Shown here in pieces: positions 33,310 through 44,600 of a stretch of 64,000 bases of DNA. The notes below the pieces were generated by a model. The model ran no database searches. It worked only from the letters and a program-made list of their open reading frames with translations, and was not told the origin of the DNA. Position 1 is the first letter of the stretch, and every line of letters starts with the position of its first letter. The position numbers and the translations under genes are program-made. The stretch spans positions 182,713,114-182,777,113 of the forward strand of contig NC_077233.1 in the NCBI RefSeq assembly GCF_027887165.1. Direction: 5' to 3'. The stretch is from Monodelphis domestica. Taxonomy: Eukaryota; Chordata; Mammalia; Didelphimorphia; Didelphidae.

Positions 33310-34790
33310 ATTTAAATGAGCACCCTATCTAAGTTAATCTATTTATTCAATGCCATCCTAATTCAATTTCCAAGAAATCATTTAATGAGAAAAAACAATA
33401 CCAAAATTCATCTGGAAGAACAAAAGAGCAAGAACTTTAAAAAATTAATTTAAAAATGTAAAGGAAGGAAGTCTAGCAGCGCCAGATCTGAAGTTGTATT
33501 ATAAAACAGTAATTATCAAAACTATCTGGTACTCACTAAGAAATAAAAAAGGTAGATCAATGAACAGCACATACAACAAACAGTAGTAAAAGATTATAGT
33601 AACCTTGTATTAGACAAAACATAGACTCAGGTTTGGGGGATAAGAAATCACTATCTGGTAGCAATTGTCAGAACATCTGGAAAGTAGTGTGGCAGAAACT
33701 AAGTATAGACCAATATCTTTCACCATTCTCTAAGATCAGATCAAAATGGATACATGATCTAGACATTAAAGGAGATGTCATAAAGTCTAATAGAAGGATA
33801 AGGAAGAGATTACCTATCAAATTTATGGAGAGGAGAGGAATTTAGGAGTCAACAAGAGATGGAAAGCATTGTGAAATATAAAATGGATAATTTGGGGTAT
33901 ATTAAATTGAAAAGGTTTTGTTTGAATAAAACACATACTGCCAAGATTAGAAGGAAAGCAGACAATTGGGGGAAATTTTATAGACGGCCACTTGGATCTG
34001 AATATCTAAACTATTGTCAAATTTATAGGAATAAGAGCCATCCCCCAAATTATAAATGGGCAATAGATGTAAACAGGCAATTTTTGGATGAAGAAATCAA
34101 AGCCATATATAGGTTTATGAAAAGAAATGCTCTAAATCACTACTGATTAGAGAAATGCAAATGAAAACAACTCATCGGATTGGCTAAAATGACAAAAGGG
34201 CAAAATGACAGATGTTGGAGGGGACGTGGAAAAATGGGGACACTATTAAGTCATGAACTGATCCAACCATTTTGGATGACAATTTGGAATCACATGCAGA
34301 GAATTATAAAACTGTGTATATGTTTAGACCCAGCAATGTCATTGCAGAATCTGTTTCCCAAGGAAATCAGGGAAAAAGAAAAAAGAATCTATATGTTCCA
34401 AAACATTTAGAGTAGCTCCCTTGGTGGAAGCAAAGAACTGGAAGTTGAGGGGATGCCCACCAATTGGGAATGGCTAAACAAATATGATTGTGATGGAATA
34501 CTACTGCGCCATAACAAAGAGCAGGCTAACTTTTTAAAAACTTGATAACTACATGAGATAATGAATAATGAAATGAAGAGAACATCATGCACAGCTAAAG
34601 ATTTAATACTTGAAGATTATACATTTTCTCCAGAGTGAACTAAAAGGTAGAAACATGAAAGAAATAATTTGAATGAACATGTCTGTTCTTGGATGATGCT
34701 TCTCTGACTGGGGATGCAGGGGAGGTGGCAGAGGGGCTGGAATACTTGTGGATAAATTCTATTAATAATAACAATAAAAACCTACTTTCC
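33310..34790 (+). mobile_element. Old L1 fragment (ORF2 3' end and 3' UTR)
   Basis: Decayed ORF2 pieces (33633-33845, 33859-34146, 34180-34410) match the order of the L1 at 16530-18809, including QRSDRCWRGRGKMGTL-like Cys-motif remains, 'DPAMSLQNLFPKEI' and a 3' UTR ending in an ATAATAACAATAAAA tail near 34775. Its Cys/His motif has lost residues. No target duplication was found. Confidence 0.85.
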
Positions 34791-34894
34791 TAGGAGATAA
34801 AGAAGCAGGAATCAAATGTGGAAGCCTATCAGGTATACGCAAAGGTTCAGTGGTCTTAAGGAAGTAGTATAAGTATATGATGCTATGTGCCTTT

Positions 34895-35060
34895 CCTTTA
34901 GAAGGGCAATGTGGTACAGCAAATAGAGAACTAAACTTAAGACCAGGAACTCTGGGGCTTGAATTCCACTTTGCATACTAAATAGTTGTGTGTGACTTTG
35001 GGCAAATCACTTAACTTGTAGGAGTCTCAGAGGTCTCTTCATCTATAAAATGGAAAAAAA
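34895..35060 (+). repeat. MIR-like SINE relic
   Basis: 'gtgtgactttgggcaaatcacttaa' and 'cttcatctataaaatgg' are present. Confidence 0.55.
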
Positions 35061-35082
35061 TCAAAACATTTACCTATATCAA

Positions 35083-35246
35083 TGGTCCATATTGGGAAAA
35101 GAAATTCTTTATTCTCTGTCTATTTTAAATTTGATTAATTTAATTTGAATTTGATTAATAAATTAATGATTAATAAAAATTTGAATAAATTTTATTAATT
35201 TAAAATAGACAAAGAGAATAAAGAATTTCTTTTCACAATGGTAAGA
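35083..35246. repeat. Long inverted repeat (hairpin)
   Basis: Left arm 35097-35130 (AAAAGAAATTCTTTATTCTC then TGTCTATTTTAAAT) and right arm 35197-35233 are reverse complements apart from a 2-base indel. Weaker pairing extends outward to 35083 and 35246. The loop is AT-only. It could be a MITE-like foldback element, but no target duplication is clear. Confidence 0.75.
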
Positions 35247-35642
35247 CTTAGCTGAAATAATATATGTGTAATTCCCCTCACATTTCAGTTTCCATTTCTT
35301 CCTGATATCATGAAGATTCAAGCTTCGAGCTAGTGGATGGAGAGAGAAAGTAGCAGGACACAACAGTGAAGGATTATGGTCAAGGTTAGAGGGATGGGGG
35401 ATGGTGATATTGCTCCTGGCTCTAGAAGGGTGCCAAATTCCACCATCCTTCCCAGGGATGGCTTAGTGAAGTCAGAGACTGCTGTCCAAGCCCAGATGGA
35501 GAAGCACACAAGCCTCCTGAAGCCCCACTTATCCTGCATCCTGAGTTCCAGGCTCCCAATGGATGAACTTGACTTGAGTTTCTGCATCCATCACAGATGA
35601 CCAGCTCTATGAGAAGTGTGAGTAAAACATCACTGAACACCT

Positions 35643-35755
35643 ATATTATTGCATTCCTCTGTCTGCTCCAGGGAGGGCTCAAGTTGTATATATCCAATAA
35701 CCTGGGTTGAGACTAGAGGTTCTTAACCATTAAGTTAGTAGTATGTCTAGGAGAG
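35643..35755 (+). repeat. Unnamed repeat, copy 1 (partner near 63900)
   Basis: 'ctcaagttgtatatatcc' with the same flanks occurs again at 63930-63950, with matched sequence either side over roughly 90 bp. Confidence 0.6.
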
Positions 35756-35756
35756 G

Positions 35757-35945
35757 GCAGCTGGGTGGCTCAGGGGATTGAGAGCCAGGACTAGAAATGG
35801 GAGATCTTGGGTTCAAATCTGGCCTCACACACTTCCTAGATATGTGACCCTGAGCAAGTCACTTAACTCCCATTGCTTAGTCCTTACTGCTCTTCCACCT
35901 CGGAACCAATACTTAGTATTGAATCTAAGACAGAAGTTCAGGTAA
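35757..35945 (+). repeat. WSINE1-like SINE
   Basis: Complete element: 'gggcagctgggtggctcagg' to 'attgaatctaagacagaag'. Confidence 0.85.
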
Positions 35946-35949
35946 AGAA

Positions 35950-36730
35950 AAAAGAATGGTCCCAACTTCAGATCATATCTAGCAATGCTTCCTTCAAGCC
36001 TTGTTTAGACAATCCGTGTGGATGTCCATATACTGTACACAACAGGCTGGAAAGCATAGTGGAGGCTTACTGGAGATGTATATCTTGCATGAGGTGAGAT
36101 TCCAAAGTTAGCATGATTTAAATGTAGTCCACATTATCCTTGAAAATTCCCTAAAGCACCCACACAGTGAACAATAGAACCCCAGAGCAGTCTCTTTAAA
36201 AGAAGGAAGTCCATACCAGAGAGCAGTGGAATCTAAAAGATGGTTGCTATGGAAATGGATAAATGCAAATTTAATTTTTTTCTCTCTCTATCCTACCAAG
36301 CTATTTTTCCCCCCAGGAAACTTTATTAGAGAGGAAAACAAAACAGATAAAGACTTCCCTGGCAGAATTGATGATTAGGAAAAACTACTTTCGAAAAGGC
36401 TTCACACAAAAGTGTGATTTTATACATAGTCTCTCATGTCTACCTCTTTGAGTGGAATGGAGAACAATTTAATTGTTATTTTTAATTTTTGCTTAACTTA
36501 TATAATTGAATTTGGCAATTTAAATGGAAGTGTATGATTCCCTTGTGCCAGTATTTGAGATTTCTGGTTAATCTAATGTCACATAAATTCAATTTTACTT
36601 TATTTAGCATTGCATGTAGGTTTCCCCAATAGCCTTTTCCCTTTCTGACTAATAATGGTGTCCTATTGCATGGTTACATACTAGAATTTTATTCTAATGG
36701 CATCCCCGAAATAGGTATGACATATATTAA
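35950..36730. other. No recognised gene or repeat
   Basis: AT-rich sequence without notable features. Confidence 0.4.
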
Positions 36731-36992
36731 AGTGGGTAGCTAGGTGGTACAACGAATAGATCTCTGGGTCTAGAGTGAAGAAGACCCATCTTCTTGACTT
36801 TAAATCTGGCCTTGGACACTTACTAGCTGTGTGACCCTGGGTAAGTAACCTAAAACTGTTTGCCTCCGTTTCCTTATCTGTAAAACAAAGTAGAGAGAGA
36901 GAGAGAAATGGCAAACCACTCTAACATCTTTGCCAAGAAAACCCCAAACAGGATCACAAAGAGTCAGACACAACTAAAACAAGCAGACAACA
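36731..36992 (+). repeat. SINE1/MAR1-like SINE
   Basis: Head 'gtagctaggtgg', core 'tgtgtgaccctgggtaagta', a (GA)n expansion at 36893-36907, tail 'gccaagaaaaccccaaacagg'. Confidence 0.85.
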
Positions 36993-37414
36993 AGTATTCA
37001 TGTAAGTAATTGGTGTGGGAAGGGACAGGGTATAGATTATATAGGCTTATTTGTAAGTAGTTTTTATTTATTTCAGTTTAATTTAAACTGAAACATACCT
37101 CCCTTTTCTTAGTAGAGAAGTGGGGAATACAAAATGTGGACTGTGGTGTATATACTTTGCTTCATCTGTTGTTCCACATTGGGGTGGTTAAGGGTAAATC
37201 CAATAAGATTATATTTGTAAAGCATTTTGCAACAATAAAGCATGATATAAATGCTAGTGATTATGGCTAGTTATTAAATGATGGTGATGTAAAAAACAAA
37301 AAGCAACAGTAAAGTTTTAAAAAATTCAAATTAACCCAGCAACAGAAGTTTCTGACAGTGGATCTCCATAAGAACTAATCAGTTAATTTAAATCTCCCTA
37401 TTATCCTAATAAGG

Positions 37415-37630
37415 GCTGGTAGGTTTCACAGTGGTTAGAGTTCTGGGCTTAGAGACAGTCTTCTTCCTGAGTTCAACTGGGTGATCCTGGACAAATCACT
37501 TGACCTTGCTTGCCTTAGTTTCCTTATCCATAAAATGAGCTGGAGAAGGAAATGTCAAACCACTTCAGTATCTTTGATAAGTAAACCCCAAATGGGATCA
37601 CAAAAAGAGTTGTACACAAAGGAACAACAG
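37415..37630 (+). repeat. SINE1/MAR1-like SINE
   Basis: 'aaaatgagctggagaaggaa' and 'aagtaaaccccaaatgggat' mark the family. Confidence 0.75.
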
Positions 37631-37723
37631 CTACTATCACCTATTTAAGAGTCCCTCCTCCCCCTAAAGTTTTCTTGCCAATCATAGATATCAGTCATTT
37701 GCTCTTGACCACTTTGTTTAAAC

Positions 37724-37729
37724 TTTATT
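37724..37729 (-). terminator. EMP2: Candidate distal poly(A) signal of EMP2
   Basis: AATAAA on the minus strand in CATGAAAATAAAGTTTAAAC, about 3.7 kb past the EMP2 stop codon. The human EMP2 message has a 3' UTR of several kb, so the distance is reasonable. Another AATAAA at 38953-38958 is nearer. Only transcript data can choose. Confidence 0.4.
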
Positions 37730-40700
37730 TTCATGTACAGCTTCAGATTATATAAAACATAGAAAATGGAATATTTTAAAGGCACATTAAGTAGAAAGAA
37801 CCTAGCTATTCTAAAATCACATTTGTTTTAACACTAATCATCTAATTCAGTTTCTAGGCTTTTCCCCACCCCCAGCATTTCCCCATCACCACCATCACCC
37901 CCAATATACAAAATTGTACAACTTGCTCTTTTTAAGGAACTGTTACTGTGAATTAGTTTAGTGATCCCCATCCAGGCAGTTTTAATCACTATGCAGCTTC
38001 AATCTAGAGCACTGTGTGTTTAGTGTAAGTGCACAAGCAAACAGGAACTTGGGTATCAAAAATCTCTTCATTCAGCTAATAGTGGGAGTCATTATCCCAC
38101 ATGGGGGAGTTGGGCATGTCCACCAGGGCGTGTGTGCCTATACGGAGCAGCGATTGTGTAGCACGGGAGTTGGTGTTCACAAGGCATCTTGGATCTTTCC
38201 AATTCTATGAATTAAATATCTGGGGGACCTCCAACCCAGGCCGTCCCGGAAGGCTCACCATAGTGGGTGGGTGGCCATAAGAGGCCCAGAGTCATGCGTC
38301 TGGGTCTCCGAGACCTGATCTTACTTTAAGTTAGCAAGGCTGGAAACCTTACTTCTCTCTTTCTTTCTCTTTAGTAATAAATACTTACAAATTTGGTATA
38401 AAGTCTCCAAGATTGATTTTTGTTATAACACACCATGGAATACCTGTGTCCATCTATCTACTCTGGGCAATCATTTAGAAATTTATTGAGCTAATTTAAA
38501 AGGAGGGGAGGAAAAAGACCTGCAGTGGTTTTTAATGCAAGTGAACAAAATCAGCTGTCGGTCTCTACCAGGTCACCTCTAGAAAACAGAATTGCATAAA
38601 AAGATTACACAACGCACAAACTTGATTTTTATAATAGAAGTTAAAAAAATTTGGTCCTAATATTCACTTCATAAAGACAGCCTGGCATTGTGGTTAGAAC
38701 AGTGGGCCTGAAATCAAATTCTGCCTGTAACACTATGTTGCTGGGAAAGCCACTTAACCAGCTCCTTACTGGTTTTCTAGTAAGTCCTAGGCAGATGGTG
38801 ACCTGCATTGGTGAGAAAGTTCTCACGCTGGGACAGCTGACAAACCCTGACCGCAGACCCTTCAGGGTTGGCACCGATTTTCTCTTCGAGTTGATAAAAT
38901 ACTTTGGTAACTAGTATCAAGAAATAACCACCGATCTTGCCTGGTGGGACATTTTATTTTCTCATTTTTTTCTTTCTTTTTATCTTTACATCAGAAACGA
39001 ATTAATTTCTTCACCTTTCATATGCTGGCTTTTCTCTAACCCTCACAAATGTCATTCATTGCACTTTGGGGAAAAAAAGTTTGTTTACTCTTTCCAGGAA
39101 CTTGCCAGCCTAGATAGATAGAGGCATCTATGCAGTCCTGAGACACTGCTGGATACACCCAATCATTTCCAGATTGTATTTAATAGGCCACTAAAAAGGC
39201 TATTCCACCCCCCTGACTGTAACCCTAACATAGAAAGCTTCATGGGCCCTGTAGCCTGATTTTCCTGCATGAATCCTTCCAATAATTCGATAAGAGATCC
39301 ATCCACAAATAACATTCTTCCAACCAGGGAAGCTGTGATTCTCCCGCTATTAGGCTAGTAGGCAGGTGGTAAGGCTGCCATGACTGTTGGCTACCCAAGG
39401 ATTCCCATGTGGTCTTCACTTGTAGGTGAGACAGAGCCCCACTGGTGCTCCAATCTGAGGTGGACCAACCTGTTCAGACAAGCTACTCTCTTCCCACCTC
39501 CTGGGTTGATCTGACAGTGTAGAGATCGCCATTACATTGAGCAAAATGGAAAATACAAAAAGCTACATTTAAATAACACCCATGGTGTGACAAGACAGAC
39601 CAATGACAGAAAGGGGTGAGGTTAGAACAACACTTCCTCTCAAGGCCCGGGTGAGAGAGAAATGCACTCACACAAATACACACATACATCCATATACACA
39701 TAGGTGTACATGGGGACACCCCGACATACCTTCTTTTAAAAAAAAGGGAAATTGCCACACTGGTGGAGGCCTGGGCTCATTGGGGATTTCCTGGTGTCTT
39801 TAAGTCACACCACAAACCTAACATTATTTATCTATATAAATATTTAAAAAAAACCCAAAACAAAACCTCCCCCTCCCCACTAACCTACTCATCTGTTAAA
39901 TCTTCAATGGAAGATTATGCAAAGTATTATATGTGTGTAACCCATACAGTACGAGGCTTACTGAATGCCACTGGAGTGAGTCAAAGGCAACTATATTTAG
40001 GCTCATCTACATAAGTGCAATAGAATTTAAAGATACACACACTCTCTAGATTTATCCACTGAGGAGACGGAAGGACAGCTGGTCGTGTGTTATTTAGGGA
40101 AGGATGTCCATCCAGCTACTGGACTTGGGCAACCCGCCGTTATTGGAGATGTTTGCGGTAGGGCGAGCCAGGCGGGGATCCAAAGGGATATTCGAATCTT
40201 GTCCTTTTAGCTACTTTCTCAATCAGCCACCTAGGAGTGGGGCTAGATGGGGAAGGGAGAGAAGCTTCCAACTCTAGGCTCTGTGGAGGTTTGGGCTCAC
40301 GGAACATGGCTGACCTTTGGGGAAGGCTTTGGAATTCCTTTCCGCTGTGTCTGAGGGGAGGCGCTTGCTTTGTCACAGAGGACGGGCAGAGAGAGCGTTA
40401 CCTCCTGCACTTCATCTACCCATCGCCTTTTAAGAGGCCCATTCAACCACAGTAACCTGGCCTGTTTGCTTTGGGGGGCCGGGGATAGGAGAGAGAAACA
40501 AACCCTGAAAGATTCCAAAGGCAACGCTTTGAGCCCCAAACTGAATAGATCAAGAAGGTTAGCAAACTCCTACTGAGATACTGAGACGTCATTTGGAGCT
40601 AGCACTACCAAGGCTGAGAGGCGGCCAAGCTTTGGCCAATGGGGTCCCCTAGTTCTCACCTGAGGTCTGTTCTGCACCCCCAGTCCCTCTCGCTAAGGTG

Positions 40701-41451
40701 ACGACGCCATTGTTGGTAACTTCCCGAAGCTGCTCTGCACAAAGAGCAGGGGAAAGGGAGAATGATCACTGCAGAAATCAAGGCTGATTTTTTTGTCAAG
40801 GCAAGTGGTTTTCCCAGCAAGAGCCACCGCATTTAACTGTACACATTCACAAGCCACCACAGGACTGACTAGCATCTTGTGGTTAGCACACGCGGACACA
40901 CACACCAGACAATCCAACCAACTCTGGCCTTTGCAAACTTCTCCTGGGACTAGCGGGGCTAATGGTGTCAGCTGACCTACAGTCTTTGGTTTTGTTTTCT
41001 CACTGTTGCTTTTCCCCTACCCCTCGGATTCCACCTTCTTCCTCTATGGCCCATACCAAGCCATGGAGGAATAAGAACCTCGGGAGAGGGTGTTGACTGG
41101 TCAGATGTGCTGTCACATGAGCCCTGCGGGATGAGGAAGGGGAGGGGCTTGTTAGTATCTGGTTGCATCCAATCACAGGCACCCTCAGGTTAAGAAACAT
41201 TATGCTGAGGAAATCAGATTGTTAGCTTGTCTTGTTCAACCTCTTGGGTGGCCAAGTGTTCCAGAATACTGCCTGTTCCTTTTCAGAGTCTTTCTATCAT
41301 ATATCAAGGATGCAGAACCTTTTTTTTTCTTCCACTTTTCAAAGAAACAATACTTTTGCTACAAAACCAAAAAAAAAAAAAGATTATATACAAATTGGTT
41401 ATTGGAATTTGGGTTCTCTACTATAGTGATGGAAAGTTAGCTCCGGGGGGT
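37730..41451 (-). other. EMP2: Probable EMP2 3' UTR
   Basis: The region after the EMP2 stop codon is notably poor in recent repeats. A MIR-like relic (38655-38780) and an LTR-like block (38030-38440) lie in it. Short ORFs on both strands have no features. The true 3' end is not fixed by sequence alone. Confidence 0.5.
38030..38440 (+). mobile_element. LTR-like segment opposite the EMP2 3' UTR
   Basis: A U-rich 'ttctctttctttctcttt' followed by AATAAA in 'agtaataaatacttac' and 'gattgatttttgttataaca' is laid out like the R-U5 end of an LTR on the plus strand. The start is not defined. Confidence 0.35.
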
Positions 41452-41636
41452 TTATTTGCGCTTTCTCAGTATTAGGTACATTATGCCGCTGATCAGAGTA
41501 AAGGCAAAAGCGATCCAGGCCAAGATAAAGGAATAGCCATAATTCCCGTTGGAAGTTCCTTGGTAAAACATGTTATTATTATGAATTTCCTCACGCTGGT
41601 TTGTGTAAACGGATGCAGCAATCATGACACACAGAC
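41452..41636 (-). CDS. EMP2: EMP2 last coding exon (third outer loop part, TM4, stop)
   Basis: The acceptor CCGACAG precedes 41636. The first two bases complete Cys106. It encodes the end of TM3 ([11 protein letters not shown]), the second outer loop, TM4 ([17 protein letters not shown]) and the end LILRKRK. The stop TAA (41452-41454) overlaps an AATAAA string. Confidence 0.98.
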
Positions 41637-44600
41637 CTGTCGGGGAAAAGAAAGATGGAAATAAATTGCTGGAAAACCAATTTATGCTCTACAACCAAAA
41701 GAAGGATCCACCCTAATCCCCAGCCCTATCTGTGAATGGCTTTATTGTGGTGACCAATGACCAGTGGAGGAATGTCATGGGCGCTTGCTTTCCAGACTTC
41801 TCAAAAGAAATCCCAATGTTAGAATCACAGACATAAATGTATTTCAATGGCTCCCTCCCACTCCAAGGTAAAATATAAGGCTCTTCACAATCTGGGTCCA
41901 TCCACATTCCTCTTTTCCTCTCATTTTCTCTTCTCTAAATGGAAGTGGTGCTCTTTTTTTAATTTTACATCAATATCACTTATCAACAACTCCCTCCTGC
42001 CCACTTGAACCTTCTCTTATACAAAGAAATAGTTATTTACTTTATTTCACTCCCCTCCACACACTCTGAATTTTAGCCAAACTGGACTACCAGCTTTTCC
42101 CCATAACCAAAATGCCATCCATCATCTCTTGCCTTTGCACATTCACGAAGACCATCCCTTGGTCCTCCCTCGCTCCCGATACCTCTAATATACTCCCTCT
42201 TCACCTCTGCCTTTCAAAATAATTTTCTACCTTCAGGATTGAATTGAGATATGACTTCTGCTACTGGAGATTTCCCTGATCCTCCCAGCTTAAACTGCTC
42301 TCTCTATGTTCATATTTCCCTATTACTTAGTCAGCACCTTAATTCGAATTTATGATGCAGACTATACTATAATCTCTCCTTTGCCCCCTCACACTCTTAC
42401 TTTATATTGTATATATCTTCCCAGATGTCATATTCCCTATTAAAATTTAGGAACTTGTGGGCAGAGATTCTGTTTTACATGTTTTCTGTATCAGCACCTA
42501 GAATCAGGTATATCTTATATATATATAATACATATTTATATAATAATATAATAAAATATGATTTAAGAAATATCTATATGTCATAATAATATAGAATATG
42601 TATAAGTAATATATAATATATGATATAACATATAATATATAATAAAATAATATATTTTAATATAAATATTTTATATAAATAAAAAAATTATATATATGTA
42701 CATATATATCTATTAAATCCAGGTCCAGCACTTTATTGCTATGAGGAACTCCCAGTCACACATGGGTATATGTCGGAGGCAGGATTTGAACCAAAATTTG
42801 TTTTATTCTAAGGCCAACTCCTTTTCTTTTATGCTGTTTTGTTTTTTTCCATTTGCACACATTGTAGTAGGCACTTAATAAATATTTGGCGAATCTCGAG
42901 AATCTATCCCTTTAGGGCAGTAGACCTCAAGTAAGGTTCTCCACTTCACACTGATGCTATTTTTTGCCTTAGTGGAGAAAAAAGTCCAATAACTTTATTC
43001 TCAGAAGAGTATGACAGATTCATTTGGGCTATATGGAGAATATAACAAATGCGGATTTGACCACAGGCTAGGTCCCTGGGAAGGTTTGGGTGATGAGGAA
43101 TATTTTACATGATGGTTAGGGCACTTGGGTCTAAGGAAACTAGTCTTGCTCAGCACAACCAGGAGGCCAGCTAATTCAGAATTTGAAAGTACATTTGAGG
43201 AGATCAAGTGAAAAGGGTTACCACCAAACACTGCACTATGGACAAGAAGAGAGACCTAAATAGATTTAAGTTTTTCAGGGCATCAAGGTGGCACAGTGGA
43301 TAGCATGTTGGGCCTGGAGTCAGGGAGACTCATTTTTGTGAGTTCAGATCTGGCCACAGATGCTTACTAGCTGTATGACTTTGCAGAAGTCACTTACCCT
43401 GCTCGCCTCAGTTTCCTCATCTGTTAAATGAACTGGAGAAGAAAATGGCAAACCACTCCAATATCTTTGCTAAGAAAACCCCAAAATGAAAGAATTGGCC
43501 ATGACTGAACAACAATAAATGCCCTTCATATGGTGAAGGTTTAATAAAAGTCTATAAAGAATGACAGGAGAACATCACCAGGAGGGAACATAAAACTTCT
43601 TCATTCTATTTCATTTTAAGAAGATTCCTAATTTGGAAAAGTGATCTGTACTAAATACAACCTGCTGATTTCAGGCAGAGATGTGACCAGTTTCTGCCTT
43701 GGAGCAAAAAGTTGCTATAGGGTATATGGGGTTCTTACCCCCCCTTTTTTGGGGGGTATCACTAACCCTTTTGTCAGTCTTGGAAGGCTATTCCTTCTCA
43801 GATTAATGCTAATTTAGAAATTAATAAATTAAGAAAATGCTAAATTTTAGGTAGAGGTTAATGAAAACAAAGATTTTTTTCCTAACCAAGTTCATATATC
43901 CCTGAAACATATCCATGGATCCCTGGGAGATCCATGAACCCCAGAGTATAAGTTTACCTCTAGTAAAGGGTCTAGTTAGTTGTGCTAATTAAATTAAACT
44001 CCAGAAATGGGACAGACCAGATCAGAAATAAAGGCCCTTCATATCCCAATATTGAAATCTTTTTCTTTCTTCCGTACTCAACTTGGGTGCCACCTTCATC
44101 AAGAAACCTAACTCGTGGTCTCTCTAGCTAAGAATTATCCCTCAATTTTAAAACCCTTCTTTACTCCTATCTTTCTTTGCATCATATTTCTTTGCATTCT
44201 TCTTTGCATCATATTTATCTATGCACTTATTCTCCTTTTAAGACTACAAGTCTACTTGAGCCCAGAGAATGTGCTAATTTTCATCTGTCTGTTCCTAAAG
44301 CCTAGTAAAATGCCTTTTACATAATAGATAATTACTAGAAATTTGTTGCATTAAAAAAAAAAATCCAGGGGGCAGCTGGGTAGCTCAGTGGATTGAGAGT
44401 CAGGCCTAGAGATGGGAGGTTCTGGGTTCAAATTTGACCTCAGACACTTCCCAGCTGTGTGACCCTGGGCAAGTCACTTGACCCCCATTTCCTAGCCCTT
44501 ACCACTCTTCTGCTTTGGAGCTAATGCATAGTATTGATTACAAGACGGAAGGTAAGGGTTTAAAAAAAATCCAATAAAAACAAGTCAGAAGAAATGGAAT

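Noticed and set aside
44369-44460. tRNA-gene-like A and B boxes
   Set aside because: They are the tRNA-derived head of a SINE and do not fold into a complete tRNA. The same holds for the other SINE heads.
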